Origin: Artocarpus heterophyllus
Taxonomy: Eukaryota; Streptophyta; Magnoliopsida; Rosales; Moraceae
Assembly (NCBI GenBank): GCA_025403435.1
Contig: CM046343.1
Location: forward strand, 27,186,742 to 27,250,741
Length of the DNA: 64,000 nt
Direction: 5' to 3'
Under the pieces are notes generated by a model. That model was not told where the DNA came from. It worked only from the letters and a program-made list of their open reading frames with translations, and ran no database searches. Positions 21,791 to 35,082 of the stretch are shown here, one piece after another. How positions within the stretch are numbered: the stretch's first letter is position 1; every line of letters starts with the position of its first letter. The position numbers and the translations under genes were made by a program.

Positions 21791-23901
21791 ATTGATGTTT
21801 CAAGTACTAGTAGAAACAAAAATCAGAAATCAATTTTACACAAAGGTATTGTGTAATTACCATTTTAGACATGCATGTATGTTATTTACATGAACATTGA
21901 TATATATGTACAGAACTGTATACATAATTAGTAATTGGTGTTGATAATTATAATAACTTACCAACTTAGTATAAGGAACCATTAGACTCAAAGACAAGGC
22001 CAAAAGGCAATAAATGACGGAGCTAATGAGAACAGAACCAACAATGCCAATTGGAAGGATCTTTGAAGGATTTTGGATTTCTTCTGCCATTGTTGAAGCT
22101 GAATCATAGCCTATATAGCCAAAGTAGACTATTGCTGCTCCATCAATAATGGGTTTAATCCCAAAAGGAGCTAATCCATTTGGCTTTACCAAGTTTTCCA
22201 CACTCCCTTTGTACAAGCCAGCAATTATTATGAATCCAAAGAAAACCACATGAAACACTGTCATCACCATGTTCAGCAAGGAACTTTCCTTTGTGCTGTG
22301 AATTAATAATAATCACCCACCAAGAAAGAAACACCAGTCACTTTCAAGATCCACTAGAATACAAATATAATACTAATTATTGTGTACATATATATAGGCT
22401 AAAATGTTGATATATAGTAACTTTGAATATTTTTTTAAGAAGAATAATAATTGGGGTAGAGAATTTGATTTCTATTCAAATTAAAATTACTGTTAAACTA
22501 TGTCTACAACAACTTCATACACACACAGATATATATATATATAGATGTAGCACTATGATACAAGAACCAGCATCTATATAAAGATGACAAAACAAAATAT
22601 ATGTATATACATGACACATAAAATAAGTAGTAATTATAAGCTAGCCCATAATTTGATATTCAAATTCGCACCAAAATATATATATAGCCAAACAAAATAG
22701 ATGTATGTTATCAAATTAATAAAGAAAATGAATTAATTGATGATTATGGAGAAAAGCTGAAAGACCTGTGGCATAGGCAGAGAGTGAGGAGGAGAATAAG
22801 GGCAACAGCAGGAAAATCCAACTCATCACAGCCGTCCATCAGTTCTTCCACATGTAGTCTCCAAGCTTTTGCGTCGTTTTCTCCAAACGCAGAGGACAGG
22901 TATTGTGAGAAGCTTCTTGCTGCCCCAGCGTTTGACAATACATACTCCATAAGTATATTTGCTCCAGCAAAATACCCCACAAACTCTCCTGCAACAATTT
23001 ATAAAAGAAAAAAATTTGTGAGTAAAATATAATGAACGCTAATAGCAATTAGTTATCTCCATATATCTAAATTAGTTATTTTGTAATTAATGGCAGAGCT
23101 ATATATAGTCAAGAATAGGCGGTTAAATCTACCTGAATTTTTATTTTTTATTTTTTATGTTTAAATTTGTATATATATTTAGTTGAAATTTATAGTTCGT
23201 CTCCTTTTAAAGTTTGGAATTATATGTCCACCTCGTCACTTATTTTTCTGACTCCGCTACATGTAGAGCTAGTAAATCTGCCATGGAGTTACTAATTATA
23301 TGCCTAATAACATGACAATATTTTATCTCAAAAAAATAAATAAATAACATGACAATATTTCTGATCTCCTCCTGTGTGATTCTTGTTCTAGGGAAGAAAT
23401 AAAATGAATAAATACAAAAACATAAAAAAAAAAAAAAATAATAGTCCAATATAAGTATTTGGTACCAAAGGTCAATCTTAGATAACTGAAGGCACCACCA
23501 GCAACAGGGATTTGAACTGAGAATTCAGCGTAACACAAGGAAGAAAGAAGGGCAGCTATTCCGGCAATGAAGTAAGATATGAAGACGGAAGGACCGGAAG
23601 AAACGGCGACTTCTCCGGTGGCGACGAAGACCCCGACACCGAGCATTCCGCCTAGACCAAGGGCCAAGAGATCATGCCATTTGAGTTTCCTCTTCATGTC
23701 AGCCCCGGACCTTTGCCTCACTTGGTTCAGCTCCTGCTCAGGCGTCCATGTGGCTAGCATTCTCTTCCTAAGCCTGTGGGGTGTTTGGAATAGGGAGTTG
23801 AGATAATTAGAGAAGAAGATATTATTGTTGTTAGTGCTAGTTTGGATATTGGTACTAGCCATATTGTTTGTGAGAGAATGTGTTTTTGTTGGAACTTCCA
23901 T
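19422..23901 (-). CDS. CAT: Cationic amino acid transporter (CAT family), 5 exons
   Basis: Exons: 23901-23466, 22988-22766, 22295-21962, 21278-21053, 20005-19422; together 600 codons with matching phases. CAT proteins are multi-pass APC-superfamily permeases that move basic and other amino acids across plasma or vacuolar membranes. Exon 1 encodes a soluble N-terminus, then KRKLKWHDLLALGLGGMLG (first helix, glycine-rich 82-96) and the conserved IPVAGGAFSYLR. Exon 3 has YFGYIGYDSASTMAEEIQNP, a CAT signature. Exon 5 carries the last helices and a His-rich acidic tail. Wording such as WTPEQELNQVR and SGADMKRKLKW suggests the CAT6/CAT7 group, from memory only. Start at 23901 chosen; in-frame ATGs at 23952 and 23862 are alternatives. 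The exon 4 donor (GTTGGT) is weak. A GA microsatellite lies just upstream. Confidence 0.92.
20110..20426. mobile_element. CACTA-type MITE in CAT intron 4 (317 bp)
   Basis: It starts CACTATAAAAA and ends TTTTTTATAGTG, with ATA flanking on both sides (20107-20109 and 20427-20429), a 3-bp target duplication as expected for CACTA/En-Spm. The interior is an imperfect palindrome of TTAGTCACAA blocks. No transposase is encoded. Confidence 0.8.
20924..20953. repeat. (AT)n microsatellite in CAT intron 4
   Basis: Uninterrupted TA dinucleotides. Confidence 0.95.
21752..21787. repeat. (AT)n microsatellite in CAT intron 3
   Basis: Uninterrupted TA dinucleotides. Confidence 0.95.
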
Positions 23902-23954
23902 GAGATGAGAAGCACAGGTTTGGAGGGGGTTCTTTAAATATACGAATTTCACAG

Positions 23955-23957
<3 letters not shown>

Positions 23958-24005
<48 letters not shown>
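23958..24005. repeat. (GA)n microsatellite upstream of CAT
   Basis: About 24 GA units directly 5' of the coding start (read as CT repeats on the gene strand). CT-rich leaders are common in plant promoters and 5' UTRs; a regulatory role here is inference. Confidence 0.9.
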
Positions 24006-24009
<4 letters not shown>

Positions 24010-25149
24010 TATTGCTTGATTCTCTCACATTAAATGGGGGTCTTTAAATTTTCCTTGGCTTTATTCAAAGTACCTATAGATTGTCCTTTTCAAGTGTGAA
24101 ATGACGGTTACACCCCTACAAAATCAGTCTAATTACTCAACATGTATATAGTTAATATATGCATATACCCAACAAGCAATTGATAATATATTTATACAGC
24201 TTTTTTGAGTGTCCCAAGAGCCCACAACCATAAAGATATGTTCTTGTACATATGTTGTGGGAAGGAAGCATGCAGAGAAAAAGGTCTAAAAAAAGAAAAA
24301 GGCCAGGCCATTTTGAAATGTGCTTTATTATTAATGTAAGAGGAGCCAGTACAATATTTTGTGAAGAAGAGAAGGGAAAGACTGACCCAATTATCTTGTG
24401 GAATTTTGCCCGTCCTCAAAAGTTTGAAAGAAGTGACAAGCATCCTATACACTTTGTTAAAGCAAGTACTCATTAAAGAATCTTCAGAGTCATGAGAATA
24501 AATGGACTTGATTCCGATACAGAATACACAATTTTTATAGCTAATATTACAGTTAACAGTGTGGTCTGCTTGCAGAAAACAGCACTTTGCAGTAATTTGG
24601 AGCCAAACACGTATTAGTGCTCTATCATCTTTTGTTTTGTTCTATTTTTTGTTTTTAGACTTTTTTGTGAGACCTTAGAGGTAGAATGTATTTTGAAACT
24701 ATTAGATCTAATCAAAATTATTTTTTTAAGATATGATGTTAAAAGACAGATACCTATTGTTGAGTACTTTTTTTGTTCCCATTAGAGAATTAATTGCCTT
24801 TTTTTTTCTTCCTTGCTTCATGGTACCACCTAATATATTATTTCATCAATATAATTTAGAAGAATGACACGATCAAGTTAATGGAGCCACATATTTCTTA
24901 TAAACTATGCAATTAAAATTCTGTTCGAGGTGCCAAATGAGTGGTTTTGGGCAGAGAGAGAGAGGAGCTTGGAAGACTAATTATTTTCATTTTTTTTATT
25001 AATGAAACATGTAACTTAAATATTGAACACTTTTTTTCCGAGAGAATATATATCTAGTACTCCTAAAATAATGATTTATATGTGGTTTCATTTCTCCTAC
25101 AAATTAGAAGCCTTAATTTTACTGAAAACTAAAAATTTGCAAACAAAAA

Positions 25150-25520
25150 AAGATAACAACACATGAAATTTATAGTGGTTCATTTTTAATATGAGAGCTA
25201 CGTCTACTTTTAATCGTTGTAAAATAACTCACTATAATGATGAAGAAGTTACAAGAGAAAAATTACACACTCTCTTAAAAATTTTCTCTAGCCTCTTAAC
25301 CACCCAATTTTTTTGAGTTTCACTCTACAAAAAAAAATAATAATAATAATACAACCTATCTATTTATAAGTTTACAAAAAAAAAATAGATAACAAATCTA
25401 AAAAAATCGCAAAACACAAATTTTAGTATGCTGACACACACGATCGTGCAAGATTTGCCTCTACATGAGACAATATTTTGAAAGACGTTAAATTGACTCT
25501 ACACTTTTTTACAGTTACTA
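25150..25520 (-). repeat. Relic LTR fragment, same family as 37251-37755
   Basis: Read on the minus strand it follows the 37270-37710 sequence block by block: the TTTATAAATAG-like promoter, a GAGTGAAA block, then CTTCTT...CATTA and a GTAGACGTAGCT block. Many point changes indicate age. Confidence 0.6.
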
Positions 25521-26404
25521 ATTCTTCTTCTAGACCAGAAACCGAGTACCGATCGTGTCACAGTAGCTTTGAAAAGAACGAAAGCCGAAATAGTACTTCA
25601 TGACTTGGAAATCCTTTGGAATATACAAACATGTATTAACACAAACACATATCTACTGCGTGTGTGAATGTATATATTACTGTTAAAAGTAGTACTAAAT
25701 GCAGACTTTATTTCAACTCTTTTACTGGTATTAACATAATTCTTTTATACGTGTCACCTTAACTTTTTCTTTTTTCTTTTTTCTTTTTTCTTTCTTTCTT
25801 TATTTATTTATTTTTGCTTTACTTAGTCTTTTTATTTTTTGTGTCGATGGTGATGGGTTTTTTTTTTCTTTGATTGCCCTTCTATCTTTGTTATATTTGT
25901 TCTGTTATTGATTTCAGATTTATGTTCCAATGTTGACTTTAGTGAATGTATTTGGCCTTTTTTGGTGGCCACTCGAGTAATTGTATTGACTCTTTTTTTT
26001 TCCTTGTCTTTTTATAGATAATCACGTAAATATTAGGAGACAAAAAATAAACACAGCAAATCTCATAAATTATAGGAAAAAAATTTGGAAGTGATAAAGA
26101 GAGCAATCAATGGAACGTATGCAAAATATTTATTTCCATATAAAAAAAAAAAGAGATCACGTAAATAGTAGAAGGGTGGGGTGTAACATCCATTAAAAAG
26201 AAAAAAAAAGTATAACTGTTTAAATATAAATTTAAAATGGAGTGACACTTTTGTAAATAAGTTTAAAAAATGACTTATTATTAGGTAAGTTTACTTGAGA
26301 AAAATGAGATTACACGTGTCAGATGATTAGGCTAGCATATGTAAAAGACTCTAAACTAGAGTTAATTGTATTTAACACTCCTCTACTGTTAATCTCACAA
26401 AATC

Positions 26405-26790
26405 AAATAGTCCCTGACTTTCTTATATTGCCAATCTAATTTTAATCCTGATATTTAAAACGTCCCAAATTTAGTTCCTTATCTATAACGTGATTTCAAT
26501 TTTAGTCATTTTCATCAGTTAGGTATAAAAAAGATGAAATATATGCAGGTGATATATGCTTCAAGAAAATAGTATTTTATTAATAGAACATATGAATATG
26601 CACATGATTCAGACACAAAAATGTAAAATATCACTCTATTAATTGAATGTTAAATATAGTTTGTTCTATTTTTAATACCCGCATAAAAAAAGACTAGAAC
26701 TGAAACAAAATGATAAATGGGAACTAAGTTTAGGATGTTTCAAAAGTTAGGGAATAAAGTGAGATTGATAATAAAAGTCAGGGACCATTC
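26405..26790. mobile_element. MITE-like element with ~80-bp imperfect inverted ends
   Basis: The left arm (AGTCCCTGACTTT...CCAATCT...TTTAGTTCC) is mirrored at the right end (GGGAACTAAG...AGATTG...AAAGTCAGGGACC). Superfamily not determined. Confidence 0.6.
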
Positions 26791-28151
26791 TTTAAGCTAA
26801 CCTTATATATATATTTATTGTCAAGAGTAATAAAATCACAAAAGAAAAACAAATAGAAGACACACACAAAATTTATAGTGGCTCATGTTAAAATCAGAGT
26901 TATATTCACTTTTAGTTAATTTTAATATTTTCAATATGACCAAAAAAACAGACTATAAGAAAAAAATGCACACCCTTACTACAACAAATTTGTAATAACA
27001 TGACAACAAACAATTAAGCCATGTTAAACCAATTACATTACATCTTCTAATGATTACATTGTCAAATTAATTTGACGAAGACAAACCATACATTAGGATA
27101 TTTGCAACAATTAAGTAAAAGAAACTAAAGTCATTTGCATGGTAGATCTAGTTCTCACAAAAGGTACATACCCAAACATATCCAACCAAACAACAACCAA
27201 ATTCAAGTTGAGAATGATTATGTGGTTGTAGTATGTACGACACACAACAAAAGAAAATGGATGTTATCAATTTAAGTAATCAAGTGACACATATAAATAT
27301 GCTCTCTCAAAACAATGATGTGGCGCAAAACACAGAGGAGACAATTAATTTCTGGTAAGTCAACATTTATGGGAAATTTGGCTCTAGACAATGCAACTAT
27401 TCCACTGGTTATGTACGTATTCAAACGCCAATATAGGGACAAACAGTGTCGTCGAATATCAGCTTTTGGTGCATGCTCAGGGTTTCTATATAGAAAAATG
27501 ATTTTCATTTCGTGGGATTATAATTCTGCTATTTATAAAATTGTAGACCCCAATCTAGTATGTAATATATTTTTTAGACTGAATCTTATTGTTTTATTAA
27601 AAGCAGAGTTATAATCCTATAAGGTTAAATAAGATTGCTCTTCCATATATAATATCAATTTAGGAAATAGCCTTGTCTGCACCTTTGTAGTCACAGTTTA
27701 TCAAATAGACGCTCCAAAAGATTTGGATGGAAAGTCTTGGGTGGATCTAGTGGATGCGAACTTTTCTAAAGATTATAGCATTAAAGCCGATAATGTTTTA
27801 GAAATCAGCAATTGCATGCTTGCTCTTGAAGAAGCGAAAATATTACCTTGAGTTCTTGAAAAAAATTGACAGATCTTGATATCTTGAAAGATAATTCGGA
27901 TAAGAATAAGTCATCCTACAAGCTGAGATATATAAGTGAGAAGGGTTTTAAAATGATCAAATCTATTTTTTTTTTCAATTATATGTTGGTTATTTAGTGT
28001 TCTATCCTTAATTTTGTTTTGTTTTGCTTTTCGTTATCTTGCTTAGCCTCTTATGTTTTAGTTTTATCAGACTTTTTTTTTTGTTTTCTTAATAAAGTTT
28101 CTGATTATTTAGGTAAAAAAAAAAGGTTTCATTTTTACCTCTTGTGTAGAT

Positions 28152-28178
28152 TGTGTGTGTGTGTGTGTGTGTGTGTGT
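28152..28178. repeat. (GT)n microsatellite
   Basis: Uninterrupted TG dinucleotides. Confidence 0.93.
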
Positions 28179-31100
28179 ATGATGTTCTTGGTACATTATA
28201 AATTATTGAAAAATTCTGTATATCCAGAATCAAATCAGAGAGCAAAAGCAATGGACTGGTAAATAATCTATGAGCATTTCGAATATATACACATCTTTCG
28301 TTTGTAGATTATCTCTCTTGAAGACTGATGCCAAAACTGCGCAAGCCCTAGCTAGCTTCTCAAAGCTTTGTTCTAGGGTATATGCCATGGCATTTTCTAT
28401 CCGTACTAGATTGATTCTGAAAAGAGAAACTGTAGTCATTTCAACTAATCAAATCCTCCCCCCCCCCCCCCCAAAAAAAAAAATCAAGGTCCAACTAAAA
28501 CGATAAATTAATGTGTATTTGGTTCCTTAATCTAAATAGAAAGTCTAAATATAAATTTAAATTTTTAAAAAAGAAAATAATGTAATGAAATGATTTCGAC
28601 TGTAATTCGAACCTACAAAACAGAAACACCATTAAGCACATACTAATCTTAAGGTTTGTGGGAATTCGTCCAATAAGGATCTTATATCCTTAAAAAGAAA
28701 GCAACCCAATACCTACTTTTTAGCTTGCTGTTGTGAAAAAGAAATAGAAAATGGATGGGAATCAGGTTGTACGGTTCATAACAGTTATAAGATAAAGTTA
28801 TAAATGTATTAATTCACGCAAGTAGGTATTTGGTGGTGGTGCACTAATAACACCATCATGAGGAGATCATTTGCACTATGGTCTTTTTTTTGTTGGTTTT
28901 TTTTTTTTTTCATTTCTTTTCTTGTAGGTGTACTGATATCAACTTGATGTGTACATATATGTGAAGTCAAAAAGGCTTCCTCCTAGGCATGAATCAAATC
29001 CAATCTTTTAGGCTTTGCATCCGGTGGAGATATTGAGAAGAAAATCAGTAAAACACTCCTTTCTTTACATATAGATACATTTAAAATTCTCTATATTGGT
29101 ACATATATATCGTCACTATCTACCATCATCCCTACAAGTATTAGGTGTATGCTATATACACACATATATATATATGTATGATTTTAATGATTACATTTTT
29201 AATGGGTATTGTTATTATTAGTTATTTTATATAAATTTAATGGTTATATCGAAATAGATGGTGACTATAATTATTTATGATAATTAATAAAATTAAATTT
29301 TAATCACGTCATATTATCAATTATAGCTAGAATATACCTTCATTGAAAAATATGAAAGCATCCATAGATGGCTTGAGAATATTGGTTAAGGAAATATTTT
29401 GAGAGTGGTGCCTGTTCCATACGGTACATATAATTTACATACACACGCGGCAGAGTGGGGATCGACATCCAAGACTCCGACTACTTCGGGACAATTCATT
29501 TTCTGTCAACATCTACACAGGATTTTGTCTTAAAAAAATAATGCGTGGAAGAAAGTCGTCTTGGCATTCTAGCCCAAAAAAAAAAAGAGAAAGTCATCTT
29601 GGCAATACAGTAATTAGAAGATTAATTAATAAGTGACGATGATCAGGAATATTAGCGTCTGAGCGCCTACTAGTGGTCATTTGAATACTAATTAAATTAT
29701 GCTTCTTTTTCAAGGAGAGATCATGAGAAATCCTTGAAGTGGAAGTCATTGTTGATAAAAGTTTCAACTGACGGAGTTATATATAAGTACATAATAATAT
29801 TTCTTTTTTTTTTTTTTAAATTTCCTATCTTACTAATAGAGAGTTTTAGCGAGGCTTTTTCTCAAATCTCCCATTTTTTAACTAAGACTATTAATTCTTT
29901 TTCATTCTGGTTGTTTTTTTTATTTGCCTCTTTTGTATGGGGTTAGTTCTTGTTCTAATTTGTTTTGGTGGCTGGTTTTTGAAAAATAAAAATAAAAAAA
30001 AAATCTGTTATTTGTGTTGCTTTGCCTTTCTCTAATTACAAGAAATTAACGGTCAATAACTTCCCAAAAACAAAAAAAAACAAAAAAAAAGGGGAGGAAG
30101 GAATTCAGTGTCAATGTATCCATGGACTTCTCAAATATCCTTTATAATTTCTTCAAAGTAAAAAAGGAAAACATTTTCTAATTAGGAAATAGTTAGAAAA
30201 AGATAACGAAGTGGAAAAAGTATCAGAAAAACTATCCAACGAATCTAATCAAAAGCATAATTAAGTACTGGCTGACTTAAAAGACAATATTTTTTGCAAC
30301 TTGCTTTGGAATATAAAAGATAAACATTGACTTCACACGATGAGAATGACGATGGCCCCATACTACTGTAGACAAATCCAAAATACGATTAACCATTTGT
30401 CTTGTTATGATTAAATATAAAAAGCATTTGAAGTCATATACAAACATATATATATATACATATATATATATATAACGTATGTGCAGTATAAAACGACATG
30501 ATAGAGACTAGAGTGCATTTCTTGCCACTAGGACTGGATATTAAAAAAAATGGCACAGTAGTAAGCAGAAGAAGGGAATTGATTTTTATATGCTTTTACT
30601 AAGGTGAATTGGTTGTTTGTTGTTGATTATTTTATATGTTACGAGTTTGAGAGCCTTCTGCTTTTGATTTCCACAAGTGGGTCATCCACATTTTCTGTGT
30701 CGTACGCGGTGTGTTGCTAGTGTCCTTTTTAAATTTTTTTTTTTTTTCCCCCTAAAGGAATTTTTCACTAGGTAAACGTCATTTATATTATTTTTAATAA
30801 CATAACAGATATATAAGAATAATAAGGCAAATAAAAGAAAGAAGCCTCACTCAGAGGAAACACAGTGCTTCTTTTTTAGAGTGAAACGGAGAATTGAGTA
30901 TGGATAAAGCAAAATTTTTGAAAAAGAAGGGTTTTCGTTATATGACTCAACATTTAATAAATTCTCATCTCTAAGATTCGATGAGTAAACAAATTTATAT
31001 TTGATTTGTAGGATTCTGGTATAGTTTTTACTGTTTGATTAATGTACGAAAATTTAATAAACAGCTGAGTTTTGAGGATTAAGCTTTTTTTTCTGGCAGC

Positions 31101-31254
31101 ATGTTTTTGCTATTCTTTGGAGTTGTATTCATAAAGCATACTTTTTATAGTTTAGTGCTATATACAAATCTATCTCTGATTTGATGATTGTGAAGTCGTT
31201 TCATACTATTGAAGTTCAATGACATACTTCTGGTTGTATCGAAATAACTTCGGG

Positions 31255-31600
31255 TTGGATCAAAGTAAAGAGTGACGGTACAACTCTTAGAGGCTTTTCA
31301 ATGGTTGCTTCGCTAAACCTTTTCTTTATGCATTCGAAGCTAGGCTTGCGGATGGCATTTATCATTTAGCTTATAGCTGTTTGAATTAGAACTTTGTTTA
31401 GTTTGAACGTGACTCAACATATGTGGTTCATTTGTTGATTTCTAAAAGTAAAAGTTGTCCTCTTTTCTAAAGATTTCTATTGAGTTGGTATACTGTTTTG
31501 AATCTTGATCCGAGTTTCACATATTTTTCAAGAGGGCAACATGTTGCCGATTTTTGAAAGTTTGCCCTCTCACTATATGAATCTACCATGATAGAGACGA
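31255..31600 (+). pseudogene. Decayed RNase H (RVT_3-like) domain, LINE or host RNase H-like
   Basis: Frames shift, but the domain order is readable. There is a GWIKVKSDGT start, then GCFAKPFLYAFEARLADGIY, then ERDSTYVVHLLI, then RGQHVADF. This is the order of the plant RNase H-like domain common at the C-terminus of LINE reverse transcriptases and in stand-alone RNase H-like proteins. Stop codons and frameshifts occur between the blocks. No reverse transcriptase was recognised upstream. Confidence 0.6.
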
Positions 31601-33887
31601 GTAATAAAGCTGTAAGTTAAAACTACTCTAATGGCGAGTTAAATTTGTCCAAACTCTCTAAGCTCTAGAGAGAATTTTTAGAAATAAAGAAAATTCTAAA
31701 TTTTGGCTTGTCTTGAAAAGTGGATTGGACGTCCTTTTTATCGGGTTCATAGGAGACTATGACTTTACTTTTTTTCTCATGTAGGACAAGAGATTTGCTC
31801 ACTTTAATTCTTCAACTTCACATGTGCACATATCCATTTTGGGTGTCAATTTCTCATTCAATATTTTACCATTTTGAACATATAAATATACCAATTCTAT
31901 CTCCATGGAGATGAACAAGTTTCGCCTTTGCCATAATAAGTCCCACTCAAAATTGGTCCTCAAAATGATACTTCAAAATGCTTTTTTTAAGCTATTTTCG
32001 AATACAATCTACCTAATAGACACTTCTTGGAGTTTTTTAAGCCCTATTTTTTGCTTGTTGGCCGTCTATAAAGAAATAGTGGGATTTTCTTGCTTCAGAT
32101 TTTGTAAATAGCTAATTTATTGAAGTGAATATGTACCTAATGATTTTTTTTCCCTCTAGTCTTATTCATATTAGAATTTGACTAGATTGTTTTAAATGAG
32201 ACATAGTTGTAACCTTTTCCTTTGAATTCCAAGTATCAGCTTTGTTTCCCCCTTTCTTTTCTTTAACTCTTTTGTATTTTTTGTCTTTTCTTTTCAATAA
32301 TATTTAGAGGATGATCTCTAACAAATGCCAAGGTAGTTGGTTTGTGCTATTTTTCTCTCAATTATTCCTTCTCACAATTTATTAATAGAATATATTGCTA
32401 CCCTTTGTTCACTGCCACTAATTTAAAAATGGTGATCGTACACTGCATTACTTTAATATTCGTTTTTGTGAAAGACGTAAATTAGTGAAGGGTCAAAAGA
32501 AATCGGACAAGAAGATCATAAAGTGAAAGAAGGAATAATACTACACCCCTATACATACCATACTCTCTCCTTGACAAATTAAAGCGGCCTGCTCATACAA
32601 TAATATGATTAACAACACATTCCCTTTCCATCTATATTGTAAGAGTTGAATAGTACAAGCAAACGAAAAGAAGCCCAATTGTTAAAAGAGATTCATGATA
32701 TTGTGGCTATATAATTGCCCAACTTTCTTTTAACCATTCATTTGATCTCTCTATCCATCAAAATCATTAGCTTGGTATATATGAGTAGCAATTGGACGAA
32801 TGCTATCATTTCCTAAGAGTTCTAGGTCTCCCTTTAATGCCAAAAAGCTCCTTGTTTTCCTATTATTGCCATCACATTGATTCTTTAGAAGTCCATATGC
32901 ACCCAAGCAAAAGCTCTCATAATGTCTTCCAACCCTTCATTGTGTGTGGTGGGAGAATGCAAACACCCTTTTCACATGACGCTCATTTTCAAATATTATA
33001 AAGAGAAAGTGAAGGCATATTTGTTATGGTGTATAATTACTTATCTTCATTACCTTATTAATTAATTTATTTATTTTAGAAAGCCAAAATTCATGGGTCA
33101 CAAATGGGTATAAAGTTGCTCTCCTTCATAGGCCACTGAGGAAATCATTTTTCTTAAAGTCGCATATTTTTTGTTTGTTGGATATGACATATATAGTGAC
33201 TCTAATGACTATAAAGATCATGGGATTCCTTGGTACTCTTCTATATACTTTATAATTGGTATCTAAATACACACATACGGAAAGAGAGATTACTAAGAAC
33301 TAATTTGGATTTCTTTTAACTTGTAAATAGATGATAAAATTCATTTTTCCAATTCATCATACGCAATAGACAGAGAGAGAATACTAAGAGCTAATTTGGA
33401 TTTCTTTTAATTTGTAAATAAATCATTGTATTCATTTTTCAAATCCCTCATGCGCAATAGAATAAAAATATACATATGGAATGCTAGAAGTTGCTATCAT
33501 CTCCTTTAACCACTGACCGGCCATAATTAAATATTGTATATAATGCTATATATTATAGCAAGTAGGAGTACTAGCCTAGTAGTTTCCTATTTGGGCTAAA
33601 ACATTTGTATATTTTGTTCTTTTTCGGATCCATCAAAAAGCATATATTATATTTAATTAAACTCTTGAAACTTTACATAATGGAAGCTTTATCGTGCCCA
33701 TGAACATATTAGTCACCAACATATATATCTATGTCCATAATATGTGTGACTTTAATCTTTCTGTTTCTTCTTTGCTCAAATAATTTGTTCTTCCATCAAA
33801 AGATATTGGCTACAAGATAATGTGTGTCCGCATCCATAATTGAAATGTCTAAATCATGAAGTGCACTCTTACAAGAAAGAGGAATGG

Positions 33888-33925
<38 letters not shown>

Positions 33926-34429
33926 CTAATGATGGGCATGATCCAAAACTAAGATTATTCATGGTGGAAAATGGAAATCAATAAGTACATCATGTATAAA
34001 GTTAAAAAGATGAGGACAAAAAGAAGCCCCATGTCAATTAGAGCTCGAAATCTATGCAAGACAAAAAGATAGCTTATTAATAAGTTTTAATCCTCTCTCT
34101 ATTGAAAGGCCCTTTGTATTCTCATAATAATGGGAAAATAAAAACTTAATCTAATTTAATTAGCAAGATGGTCTGCCATCACCGGCATTAATAATTAAAA
34201 TCCCATACCCAATTCTAATAATTTGTTACTCCCATGCGTAGCTCATCACCAATGGAAAGTTTTCTACTTGCCCTTATTTGCATGAACCTAATTTTTCATG
34301 TTTAATATATAATAAGTGTTAAAGTTTGTGTATATCACATGCTATTGATCAGCAAATCTGTCTTTTCTCCTTTAGGACTTTGACAGATTGGATATCCTAT
34401 AACTCTAGAAGAGTGTATTTATACATACA

Positions 34430-34463
<34 letters not shown>

Positions 34464-34983
34464 TGTTTCTTCACTCTTATGATCACTTATACGTTATATA
34501 CATAAGACATGAATTATGAAAGAAGAAACCACTGAGCGGCTTGTACATTAAATGTATCTAATACCTTAGACCAAAAATAATCACTTTTGAGTCTCCACCT
34601 TTACAGTTGCCATTGTACTAACTCTTTGATATTTGGTTATGTTTTTCACGTTTCTGTCCTTTAGTAAACGCCACAAAAATTCAAGGAGTGGACTTGGCAT
34701 CATATATAATTGGCAAAGAAAGTAATATTTCATGTGTATTGCCACTATATATTGCTTCTCAAAGTACCTCAAAGTCAATTATATCACATCGATGACTTTA
34801 CTCGTTTGTATTCTAGTTAAACGAGCACAGGTTTTGGTCAATATAAATCAAGACCCTTTTCTTCCTTACCACTAAAAATGCTATAACACAGTGCTGATCA
34901 TAGGCTGAATCCGCCATATGGCGGGTGGGGTTAGAGAGTCTGACCTAGGGCTGACCGCAAAAGCCGTCCATATCACACCATAT
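31601..34983. other. Intergenic, AT-rich
   Basis: Nothing coding was recognised. T-rich sequence at 32230-32310 could be the 3' end of the LINE relic. TA microsatellites are at 33893-33923 and 34437-34460. Confidence 0.65.
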
Positions 34984-35082
34984 TGTTAAGAAAAATAGAG
35001 CCAAATTCAACGTCTTATAGAATATCACCCCAGGCAGCTTAGAATATTACTCTAAAAGTGAAAAAAAAAGAGAGTGAAAAAC

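Larger units (their letters stand above)
24006..31239. other. Intergenic, upstream of CAT; repeats only
   Basis: No credible gene was found. It holds LTR relics near 25150-25520 and 26860-26930, a MITE at 26405-26790, and T/A-rich stretches at 25760-26010 and 27970-28125 that look like LINE 3' ends but lack any recognisable ORF. It also holds a GT microsatellite at 28152-28178 and a C-run followed by an A-run near 28458-28485. Confidence 0.65.

Noticed and set aside
23323..23952. Longer CAT exon 1 running to 23323
   Set aside because: After LRLTFG the frame enters a T-rich intron; the donor at 23466 and exon 2 at 22988 give the conserved protein.
27970..28125. LINE insertion ending in AATAAAG...A-run
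   Set aside because: Looks like a LINE 3' end, but no ORF2 sequence or target duplication could be shown, so it is mentioned only in the intergenic entry.
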